64,000 nt of DNA, taken from contig NZ_QTYB01000008.1 in the NCBI RefSeq assembly GCF_003461955.1, forward strand, positions 124,283-188,282, read 5' to 3'. Position 1 is the first letter of the stretch; every line of letters begins with the position of its first letter. The notes below the pieces were generated by a model. That model saw only the letters and a program-made list of their open reading frames with translations. It made no database searches and was not told the origin of the DNA. The translations under genes and the position numbers were made by a program. The DNA comes from Ruminococcus sp. AM36-2AA. GTDB lineage: Bacteria > Bacillota > Clostridia > Lachnospirales > Lachnospiraceae. This document shows, one piece after another, positions 56,679 to 64,000 of the stretch.

Positions 56679-56707
56679 ATTCTAACTCTGTTTGTTTTGA
56701 TAGTCAA
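56679..56707 (-). promoter_or_regulatory. TRAP operon promoter
   Basis: TTGACT (56702-56707), 17-bp spacer, TAGAAT (56679-56684) on the minus strand, directly before the T-box leader and just after the symporter gene. Confidence 0.8.
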
Positions 56708-56728
56708 GTTTTTTTTTCAAAAACTCCT

Positions 56729-58126
56729 TCAGGCGTTCTTTCCTTCTCCGGCGAAGTACTCCTTCACAAGCTTTACAACCACACCGGAAAGCAGGAATAC
56801 TGCGATAAGGTTAGGGATTGCCATCAGACCGTTGAAGGTCTCTGCGATACTCCAGAGAAGTCCGAGATCAACAGTTGCGCCGATGATCGCTACCAGAGAG
56901 TACAGTACCATAAAAGGCCTGATAGCTTTTTCCTTAAAAAGGAACTCCGCACATCTGGCTCCGTAAAGTCCCCATCCAATGATAGTGGAAAATGCGAAGC
57001 AGCACATGGCAACTGCTGTAAAGATGGAAACCCAGTTTCCGTATGTACTGGTAAAACCGCTGATGGTAAGCTCCGCTCCTGCTGCTGCGCCATAACCAAC
57101 CGGCACCCCGCTGCAGAGGATGACAAGCGCTGTCAGCGTACAGATCACGATCGTGTCCGTGAATACCTCAAAGATCCCGAAAAATCCCTGTTTTACAGGT
57201 TTTCTGGTGTCTGCACAGGCATGTGCGATGGAACCGGTACCAAGACCTGCCTCATTGGAAAAAATACCTCTGGAAACACCTTTTTTCATACTCATGAAAA
57301 AGCTTCCTACTACGCCGCCTGTCACAGATGCCGGATTAAATGCCCCTCTGATGATAGCGCTGAAAACCCCCGGAACATTTTTCCAGTTGATGATAACTAC
57401 ACCGACGGCAAGAATAATATAAAACAATGCCATAAACGGTACCAGCTTTTCTGTAACCTGGCCGATCCTTTTGATTCCGCCAAGCAGGATCATTGCCACA
57501 AGAATCGCAAGGATGATCCCCATAACAAGGTTTACCGTAGAAGTATTGTCTGCAGTGATCACATTGTAATTGATCAGTGCAGAATCAATGGCTGTTGTAA
57601 TGGTATTAACCTGAGTTGCATTTCCGGTTCCGAAAACAGTGAGCACACCGAAGGCGGAAAACAGATAGGCCAGCCAGTGCCAGTGTTTTTTAAGACCATT
57701 CTTAATGTAATACATTGGTCCTCCAACCAGATCTCCGTTGGCATTGGTTTCGCGGAAATGTACTGCAAGTGTTACCTCGGAAAACTTTGTACACATTCCC
57801 AGAATTGCGGAAATCCACATCCAGAATACGGCTCCCGGTCCTCCGATGGCGATGGCACCTGCCACACCTGCAATATTTCCGGTTCCCACGGTAGCCGCCA
57901 ATGCGGTGCAAACAGCCTGAAACGGTGTCAGACTTCCATCGGAAGCTTCTCTTTTCCGAAGCATACGTCCGATAGTGACCTTGATGGCATAGGGGAATTT
58001 CCGGATCTGGAGAAAATTCGTGCGGATACTTAAATAAAGACCTACACCAATAATACAGATCATCGCAGGAACGCCCCAGATAAAATTGTTTACAGCAGCA
58101 TTCACTGATTCAATAACAGATAACAT
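56729..58126 (-). CDS. alanine/glycine:cation symporter family (AGCS) transporter
   Basis: A 465-aa membrane protein with about ten helices and the family motifs 'TALAATVGTGNIAGVAGAI', 'GGPGAVFWMWISA' and 'GGPMYYI'. Sodium-coupled uptake of alanine or glycine is the known family function. It has its own upstream region; the TRAP promoter begins just after its stop. The two transporters may serve related amino-acid needs. Confidence 0.94.
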   Translation of the reverse strand: MLSVIESVNAAVNNFIWGVPAMICIIGVGLYLSIRTNFLQIRKFPYAIKVTIGRMLRKREASDGSLTPFQAVCTALAATVGTGNIAGVAGAIAIGGPGAVFWMWISAILGMCTKFSEVTLAVHFRETNANGDLVGGPMYYIKNGLKKHWHWLAYLFSAFGVLTVFGTGNATQVNTITTAIDSALINYNVITADNTSTVNLVMGIILAILVAMILLGGIKRIGQVTEKLVPFMALFYIILAVGVVIINWKNVPGVFSAIIRGAFNPASVTGGVVGSFFMSMKKGVSRGIFSNEAGLGTGSIAHACADTRKPVKQGFFGIFEVFTDTIVICTLTALVILCSGVPVGYGAAAGAELTISGFTSTYGNWVSIFTAVAMCCFAFSTIIGWGLYGARCAEFLFKEKAIRPFMVLYSLVAIIGATVDLGLLWSIAETFNGLMAIPNLIAVFLLSGVVVKLVKEYFAGEGKNA

Positions 58127-58283
58127 TCTATAATCCTTCCCTTATTTAATTTTGTCTTTTCGGTCAGTACGTTTGTTTGTACAAAAAAGACGATTCTCCA
58201 AATTATAGCACATTTTCTGTCGAATGTATAAGAGAAAAGCTTTATAATTTTACTGCGATAAACAAAGGAAGTGAATAAAGCAC

Positions 58284-59306
58284 TCATCTGCGGTCAGTAT
58301 CATTTTCCTCGTCATCCAGGAATGCAAGCATATATCCCCAGTATTTCTCCAGGATCTTGCCACGGCTTCCGTAGATCTCATGTTTTGTTCCGATCATATG
58401 GATATAATCGCAGGTGGTTTTTCCCTGACGGTTGATCTTTCCGGCAAAATTTTTCAGGGCACGGACAGACACCAGATCTTCGGTCTGGGCCTGGATGAGC
58501 AGCATTGGTGCCGTATACTTTTTCCAGCCGTAGAGACGCAGATACCAGCTCATCTCTGCGGAAGCCCAGAGCCAGCCATAGGACGGAGACCAGGTCTGGA
58601 GTTCTTTGTGCTCTGCGCGGAGATTTTTGTAACGCTCATATCTTGGTTTTGATGTTGCGGAACTTGTCTCAAAAGAACCGCCGCCATCATATGGTTTTTT
58701 GCCTGCTACGTATTCTTCATCTTTTCCCAGAATGCACTTCTCCAGAGCGATTCCGGTGGCTGCAGGCCACGGAACATTTCCGGTAAGAGGCCGGATCATC
58801 GGGGAGGAAAGAATTACTTTGTGAAACCAGTCCGGCTCCCAGGCTGCCGCAATACCGCCAATGGCGCCTCCCATGGAATGTGCAAAAAGATCCAGTGGCA
58901 GATCCGGGTGAGCTTTTTTTATGTAGCGGCATGCTTTCAGGAAATCACGGACATAACGTCTCCAGGTATCGATGTGTACCAGGAACGGATCTGCAGTAAG
59001 GCGGTAACTCCGGCCGTGACCACAGTGTTCCGGAATATACACGTGGTAGCCTTCTTTCAGAAAATAGTAAGCCACTTCATCGTATTTCGCTGCGGATTCT
59101 GTAAAACCGTGACTGATGACCACCACACCTTTTGGCGCATCAGACAGATACTGCAGCATGTGGATCTTACCTGTGATCCGTTTGTTTTCATTACGAAATG
59201 GGTAGTCTGCTCCCGGTACATATAGTTCTCTTCTCCGGGCTGACAGATATGGCTCTACGGTATTTTTCATGGTTTCTTCGTATTCAGTTTCATGTATGAT
59301 TTGCAT
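58284..59306 (-). CDS. alpha/beta hydrolase, monoacylglycerol lipase/lysophospholipase-like
   Basis: A 340-aa serine hydrolase with SHGFTES, nucleophile AHSMGGAIGG and a C-terminal His (GTKHEIYG). It has a long N-terminal arm and no signal peptide. Substrate unknown. Confidence 0.87.
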   Translation of the reverse strand: MQIIHETEYEETMKNTVEPYLSARRRELYVPGADYPFRNENKRITGKIHMLQYLSDAPKGVVVISHGFTESAAKYDEVAYYFLKEGYHVYIPEHCGHGRSYRLTADPFLVHIDTWRRYVRDFLKACRYIKKAHPDLPLDLFAHSMGGAIGGIAAAWEPDWFHKVILSSPMIRPLTGNVPWPAATGIALEKCILGKDEEYVAGKKPYDGGGSFETSSATSKPRYERYKNLRAEHKELQTWSPSYGWLWASAEMSWYLRLYGWKKYTAPMLLIQAQTEDLVSVRALKNFAGKINRQGKTTCDYIHMIGTKHEIYGSRGKILEKYWGYMLAFLDDEENDTDRR

Positions 59307-59475
59307 ATTGATTAAAAACCTCCTTTACTTTTGGTGTATTGCTTTTTTCTCTGCAATTTATGTTTATCCTTTGTAAGATTTTTGAATGATCGTTGATTTC
59401 TGTCTTCTTACAGGATAACAGAATTCACTTCTTCCGGCAATATTTTTTAGTCCATTTTGCTCTTTAATTTCTGTT

Positions 59476-59512
59476 AAAAAATACCCGGACATTTTCGCAT
59501 GTACCGGGCATT
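59476..59512 (-). terminator. terminator of the 59590 nitroreductase gene
   Basis: On the minus strand the stem atgcccggtacat/atgtccgggtat is followed by TTTTTT. Confidence 0.7.
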
Positions 59513-59544
59513 TCTGTTATGATTTCTATTATGATTTCTGTTGT

Positions 59545-59593
59545 GTCAAGCGAATATTCGCAATCCCGAAAAGGACTTCCCTGATTCGGTTAA
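59545..59593 (+). repeat. internally deleted copy of the 162-bp repeat
   Basis: Starts gtcaagcgaatattcgcaatcc and jumps to cgaaaaggacttccctgattcggttaa, joining the two ends of the full element. It supplies the stop codon of the nitroreductase-like gene. Confidence 0.8.
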
Positions 59594-60126
59594 AAGAATT
59601 TCACAATGTCTTCCACATCTTTACGTTTCGGGCGTGCAGGCTCCTCTGCTGCTTTTCCGATTGCAATCACTGCAACTACGGTCTCTGTTTCCGGAATGGA
59701 AAGGATCTCACGGAGCTTATCTCCTGTACGGAGTCCCATGATCACAGTTCCATAACCAAGCTCCCATGCTTTAAGAACCAGGTTCTCATTCTGAAGTCCC
59801 AGATCATAGCAGCCCCAGCCATTTCCAAGTTCATTATCCGGTGTACCGTCTTTCTGGAAACCGGAACGGTTCTGTACAAAAGTAGTAATGATCAGAGCCG
59901 CATTCTCTGCCTTGGGCTGGTTCATTTCCGGAAGGCATTCTTTGCTGATCTTCTCTACCATATCTTCAGATGTCACACAGTAATATCTTCCTGTCTGGGA
60001 GTTCTTCCAGCTTGGTGCTTCCTGTGCCGCCCTGATTATGGTAAGCAGCTCATCTTTTGTGATCTTTCCCTCCGGGCTGTATTTACGGATGGTTCTTCTC
60101 TCTTCGATCAGTTTCTGAAATTCCAT
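59590..60126 (-). CDS. nitroreductase-family flavoprotein
   Basis: A 178-aa FMN nitroreductase: RRTIRKYSPEG at the start, 'APSWKNSQTGRYY', 'NLVLKAWELGYGTV' and 'VAVIAIGKAAEEP'. Its TAA stop lies in the shortened repeat. Confidence 0.88.
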   Translation of the reverse strand: MEFQKLIEERRTIRKYSPEGKITKDELLTIIRAAQEAPSWKNSQTGRYYCVTSEDMVEKISKECLPEMNQPKAENAALIITTFVQNRSGFQKDGTPDNELGNGWGCYDLGLQNENLVLKAWELGYGTVIMGLRTGDKLREILSIPETETVVAVIAIGKAAEEPARPKRKDVEDIVKFF

Positions 60127-60325
60127 ATTGATCCTCCTCGCCTGGTGATGCAGAATTTGTGTAATTATTATTAAGTTCTGCGGTTATTGGTATGCTGATT
60201 TATATGTTCATATTTTTCATGAAATAATTTTAGCACAATACTGTGTTGAAATCAATTTGTACTATGAACAACGCACATACTGTAAACATTGAACACTGCT
60301 GTTCGCAAAATCACAAGCTTTCTTC

Positions 60326-61009
60326 TCAGAATTCCAGCATCTGTCTGGAATCTGCACCCTCCTTCTTAAAATCAGAATTCAGAAACTCAATCTTCTTCGG
60401 CTGCACCTTGATCAGGTTCATGGTATGCGGCATTTTTTTCAGCGCATCCAGCGGGATCTTCCGAAACTCTGCCGCTGCATTATACTCATCAGAAAACGGT
60501 GCCACAAGCTCTGCCTCTCCTGTCACCTGCATTCCCTTCAGTTTGCCAAAGCCCTCATATTTATCAAAAATGGCCAGACACACATGCTTATTCTTTTCCA
60601 GTGCGGCAAACTTCTCGCCGCCTTCGGAAAACATCCAGAATGCACCGTGATGATACGTATACTCGATAGGTGTGCAGCGCACAAACTCTCCCGCACCCGT
60701 TGCCAGTGCACAGGTTTTATTAGCCAGGATATACTTTTCCACTTCTTTCTTCAGTTTCGCTTCATCCAGCTTTACACTTTCTGCGTCTTTTTTCTTCCAG
60801 TAGGACGCAGCCGCCTCATATTCTTCATGGGAAAGATCTGTTTTTTCCAGAATCTCCTCACATTCATCTTTATCCAGGCACAGTGGGATTCCTGTTACGC
60901 TGTTTACATTAAATCCACCGTACCAGGTTCCTGTCACCTCTAGGATATCTCCTACTTTATAGTCGGAAGAATACTCGTCATTCTTTTTGATCACTTTGAT
61001 CTTTGCCAT
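60326..61009 (-). CDS. pyridoxamine 5'-phosphate oxidase-like flavin-binding protein
   Basis: A 227-aa protein with a PNPOx-type split barrel in the C-terminal ~140 residues ('CALATGAGEFVRCTPIEYTYHHGAFWMFSEGG'-like). The N-terminal ~85 residues form a separate helical/beta part ('VGDILEVTGTWYGGFNVNSVTG'). No sign of PLP synthesis partners; probably a flavin- or haem-binding redox protein. Confidence 0.75.
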   Translation of the reverse strand: MAKIKVIKKNDEYSSDYKVGDILEVTGTWYGGFNVNSVTGIPLCLDKDECEEILEKTDLSHEEYEAAASYWKKKDAESVKLDEAKLKKEVEKYILANKTCALATGAGEFVRCTPIEYTYHHGAFWMFSEGGEKFAALEKNKHVCLAIFDKYEGFGKLKGMQVTGEAELVAPFSDEYNAAAEFRKIPLDALKKMPHTMNLIKVQPKKIEFLNSDFKKEGADSRQMLEF

Positions 61010-61081
61010 GTTTTATCCCTCCCATATCTTGGCAATATATCCAAGTTTCACTAATAAATATGATTTTTCCGAAAAAAGTTG

Positions 61082-62023
61082 TCAATTAACAGACGCTTTA
61101 TCTTTACGATTTACCACATAAATTCCCACGCAGACAAGGAACAGTGCGATCAGGCTTCCCAGATTAAATGCCTGACGTACTTCTCCCAGGACCAGTGCAG
61201 ACAAAATCACACTGAACAGCGGATTTACAAATCCAAAAATGGCAACTCTGGATACATCATTCCATGCAAGCAGCACTGACCACAGCGTATAAGCCACAGC
61301 GGAAACCATCGCAAGATAAAAAATAATTCCGATTCCTGCTGCATTCACCACTCCCAGATGTCCGCCCATTATTTTTCCGATAAGGAACAGAACAATTCCT
61401 CCCATGGTAAACTGTGTTCCGCTGAGTATTACCGGCGACACTTTTCTGGAAAAAATATTAATCAGTACTGTAGACATTCCATAAGAAAACTGCGCGATCA
61501 GGATAAATCCTTCTCCCGTAAGCTTAAATCCTACATCCAGGGAATTTCCCATCAGGTTGATCACAACGACGCCTGCAAAACCCAAGATACATCCGATCAT
61601 CTTTCTTCCTGTCATACGCTCCTTACGGAAAATAAAACAGGATAACAGAATTGCGATAAAGTTTCCAAGGCCTGTGATGATCGCACCTTTTACTCCGGAA
61701 GTATGCGCCACTCCGATATAAAAGAAGAAATACTGACACACCGTCTGCGCCAGGCAGACCGGTACTGCATATTTCAGGATCGTCCGGTCCGGGATCATCA
61801 CTTTCCGTTCACTGATGGACGCAAAGATCAGTACCAGAATCCCTGCCAGTGCAAAACGCACTCCCGCAAAAACGATCTGGCTTGCGGTATCTGCAGAATC
61901 CACCTGCATCAGACGATATCCTGTCTTGATCAGCGGGATCGCACTTCCCCAGAGAAGACAGCAGACACAGGCAAGTGCCGCCACCACCCAGGTTTTTGTC
62001 AACGTTGTTTTTGTTTGTTCCAT
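61082..62023 (-). CDS. EamA-family (DMT superfamily) transporter
   Basis: A 313-aa membrane protein with ten hydrophobic segments in two EamA repeats ('CLLWGSAIPLIKTGY' and 'AYTLWSVLLAWNDVS...NPLFSVILSALVLGE'). Efflux of a small metabolite is typical of the family. It follows the HipA-like gene by 4 bp on the same strand. Confidence 0.9.
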   Translation of the reverse strand: MEQTKTTLTKTWVVAALACVCCLLWGSAIPLIKTGYRLMQVDSADTASQIVFAGVRFALAGILVLIFASISERKVMIPDRTILKYAVPVCLAQTVCQYFFFYIGVAHTSGVKGAIITGLGNFIAILLSCFIFRKERMTGRKMIGCILGFAGVVVINLMGNSLDVGFKLTGEGFILIAQFSYGMSTVLINIFSRKVSPVILSGTQFTMGGIVLFLIGKIMGGHLGVVNAAGIGIIFYLAMVSAVAYTLWSVLLAWNDVSRVAIFGFVNPLFSVILSALVLGEVRQAFNLGSLIALFLVCVGIYVVNRKDKASVN

Positions 62024-62027
62024 TTGT

Positions 62028-63119
62028 TTATTCTCTCTTTCCCAAAACTTCTTCCATCTGACTTAAGATGGATCTTATTTCATTTATTGCACTGATGCTG
62101 ACATCTCGAAAATCAATCTTTTTCTCTTTTCCGCGAAGTTCCGATTCATAAGTTCTGGCTTTCTCTTCATCTTTGTCCTTATATCTGGCTTTTCCAATCC
62201 ACCAGGCATTGGAATCCGCATGATCCGGATATTCCGTACTTCCCTGGATCAGAAAATCCTTCGGCGTTTCTGTCAATGCTGTTTTCAGTTTTTCTGCTTT
62301 ATTCCGAAATTCTTCCGTTACCTGCGGGTAATGTTCTTTTATATAGAAGAGATTTTTGTGAATGCAGGTGGCACTTTTTTCCATCAGTTTCCGTTCTTCC
62401 GGATTCTTAAAATTATCATATTCCCCTGGTTTCACTTCCCAGCCACGGATAGACTTACTCAGTTCCATCAGCCAGTACACATGTCGAGAAACATCATCCG
62501 GGAACATGAAATAGGTAGAAAATTCATGATCGATCATCGGCGCAAGGCTGATAATCTCGCCCTCTTTATCACAGAGAAAAGCTACATTCTCATAATGATA
62601 ATTCTGGTCTCCCTTCAGAACAGAGATCAGTACCTGCATGGCAAGCTGCTCTGCCAGATCTTCGTGTTTCTGGAAAAATTCCGATTCAAAGATGTCCCGG
62701 TAATCGTAAAACATCTGGCAATAGTTTACATAATTATCTATGTCGACTTTTTTATCCGGATATTTTCGGAAAAACTCCAGAAGATTCTGAAGGGACTCTC
62801 CCTCCTTATATGCCACAGGAACTGCGGTTCCATAATCAAGATATTTCTCATTTACTTCCTCATAACCTTCACAGGTCGCCAGCTCGTACTGAGGCGCAGG
62901 CATAAAATATTTATTGATGACCGTTGACCAGAATACCTCTGCATAAGCATATAGTGGTGTCGAAAATGGCTTGGATTTCGTCAGTGGTTTAAAGATCATG
63001 TTCCCTGGAAATATGGGGAAATGCTTTTCCCCGCTTACCACACCTACTGCTTCAGCTTTAAGGTTTCCAATGCGGTCTTTGTATTGATAATGTGTAACTT
63101 TATAACACATAGCAGTCAT
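62028..63119 (-). CDS. HipA-like kinase-fold protein, function unknown
   Basis: A 363-aa protein. The motif KGDQNYHYENVAFL (about 165-180) followed by LAPMIDHEFS resembles the HipA catalytic loop (GDxxxHxxN) and the metal-binding Asp. No HipB antitoxin is adjacent and the N-terminal domain is non-standard. It may be a phosphorylating toxin relative or an inactive kinase. Its start overlaps the end of the RsmJ-like gene by 20 bp, suggesting translational coupling. Confidence 0.65.
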   Translation of the reverse strand: MTAMCYKVTHYQYKDRIGNLKAEAVGVVSGEKHFPIFPGNMIFKPLTKSKPFSTPLYAYAEVFWSTVINKYFMPAPQYELATCEGYEEVNEKYLDYGTAVPVAYKEGESLQNLLEFFRKYPDKKVDIDNYVNYCQMFYDYRDIFESEFFQKHEDLAEQLAMQVLISVLKGDQNYHYENVAFLCDKEGEIISLAPMIDHEFSTYFMFPDDVSRHVYWLMELSKSIRGWEVKPGEYDNFKNPEERKLMEKSATCIHKNLFYIKEHYPQVTEEFRNKAEKLKTALTETPKDFLIQGSTEYPDHADSNAWWIGKARYKDKDEEKARTYESELRGKEKKIDFRDVSISAINEIRSILSQMEEVLGKRE

Positions 63120-63834
63120 ATCGTATTGCTTTCCCCTTCAATGTATAAGACGGTTCCCGACCGGCAAGACATTCACTTTTCAGCGGACGTTTGACAATGA
63201 TCTTATCCGGATTCGCCTTGATCGCTGCATCAAAAAGATCCGTTTCCTCAGAACACGGTGGTTCCAGTTTCTGGATCAGCTGAAGTTTCTTATTGATCAG
63301 GCTGGATTTCTGTCTTGCCGGAAACATAGGGTCCAGATAGATCACGTCCACCGGATCAAGAAGTTTTGACATGCATTCCACACTGTTTCCTTCGATCACT
63401 TTCATACGACTGGCAATGTCTTTCAGATCTATATTTTTCTTCGCACGGCGAATCGCATCTTTCAGAAGAGCTGCGATCACCGGATTCTGCTCATACAAAG
63501 TAACTTCATACCCCTGAGCAGCCAGAAGAAAGGCATCTTCCCCCATTCCGGCTGTGGCATCAATGGCCTTCCTGCCCTCTTTATCAGACTTGGCAGCTTT
63601 CACCAGCATCTCATGCTGCAGCCGTCCATTGGTCACTCTGTGCAGCATAGACTCTACGAAATCCCCCTGATAGGTCAAACCAAATCCCGACAGAGATACC
63701 CCTTTAGAATCAAACCGGACAGTAAGATAATCCCCCGGCTTATCCTGAATCGGCGCATCCGTCCTCCTGGCAAAAGACTCTGCCTGATCCCTTTGTCCAC
63801 CCTTTCCAAGGCAGACTACGATTTTATTGTTCAT
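63100..63834 (-). CDS. class I SAM-dependent methyltransferase, RsmJ-like (16S rRNA)
   Basis: About 244 aa. SAM loop DATAGMGEDAFLLA, 'LDPMFPARQKSSLINKK' is the RsmJ signature. RsmJ methylates G1516 of 16S rRNA in E. coli; the same site is inferred. ATG at 63834 has GGAAGTGAG about 10 nt upstream; an earlier ATG at 63855 lacks a site. Confidence 0.85.
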   Translation of the reverse strand: MNNKIVVCLGKGGQRDQAESFARRTDAPIQDKPGDYLTVRFDSKGVSLSGFGLTYQGDFVESMLHRVTNGRLQHEMLVKAAKSDKEGRKAIDATAGMGEDAFLLAAQGYEVTLYEQNPVIAALLKDAIRRAKKNIDLKDIASRMKVIEGNSVECMSKLLDPVDVIYLDPMFPARQKSSLINKKLQLIQKLEPPCSEETDLFDAAIKANPDKIIVKRPLKSECLAGREPSYTLKGKAIRYDCYVL

Positions 63835-64000
63835 TTTTGTTGTTCTCACTTCCATGGTTGTTTGTGGTAATCCTGAAGATATAAGTATAACATAGTATTA
63901 CCAAAACATCGTATCATTTTTTTGAGAATGTCACATCATTTCTTAATGTTCCTCCACGACAAACGCATGAATGGTTAGCAACTGCAAATTCTATTTTTTT

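Overview
The window reads as chromosome from a gut-type anaerobic Firmicute, most likely Lachnospiraceae (Blautia/Ruminococcus-like). This is inferred from gene content and order: a FabT/FabK-type fatty-acid cluster, a flavodiiron-flavin reductase-rubredoxin protein beside a Crp/Fnr regulator, a CIRCE-controlled Hsp20, a T-box leader, a DUF4317 protein, and strong AGGAGG-type ribosome binding sites. No rRNA, tRNA, CRISPR array, phage or intact insertion sequence was found.

Layout. 1-7 kb: nth, a DUF3877-like protein, an operon of a DNA glycosylase, an esterase and a membrane acyltransferase, an HD hydrolase and an orphan HicB. 7-16.7 kb: a minus-strand type II fatty-acid operon, fabH-fabK-fabD-fabG-fabF-accB-fabZ-accC-accDA followed by marR/fabT. 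Its consensus promoter is overlapped by a FabT-type palindrome. accD and accA are fused, and acpP is absent from the fabH-fabK gap. 17-26.5 kb: mnmM-like methyltransferase, GNAT, a divergent crp/flavodiiron pair, a divergent glycerate kinase/CdaR pair, a HAD phosphatase, acylphosphatase and a nitroreductase. 26.5-36 kb: LysR, a secreted four-repeat SH3 protein, a DnaJ-like chaperone, a PTS-IIC-like permease, an aldo/keto reductase, a YczE-type membrane protein, AraC and a GH36-like glycosidase. 36-42 kb: hsp20, a phosphoribosyltransferase-like protein, an Rpn-type nuclease, a large fold-back sequence, DUF4317 and a Cof-type phosphatase. 42-52.3 kb: a minus-strand run of CobW-type metallochaperone GTPases (one with a striking His/Cys repeat tract), then pth, mfd and a PrsA-like lipoprotein. 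52.4-58.1 kb: a TRAP transporter under an isoleucine-type T-box, with the large permease fused to two tandem solute-binding domains, and an AGCS symporter. 58.3-63.9 kb: lipase-like hydrolase, nitroreductase, flavin/PNPOx-like protein, EamA transporter, a HipA-like kinase-fold protein and an RsmJ-like methyltransferase.

A 162-bp, highly structured repeat family occurs in four full copies plus at least three degraded copies. It is always intergenic, and on one side it often abuts or supplies the stop codon of a gene. The most unusual items are the T-box(Ile)-DctQ-[DctM-SBD-SBD] transporter, the fold-back sequence at 39.4-39.7 kb, the 162-bp repeat family, and the CobW/His-rich cluster.
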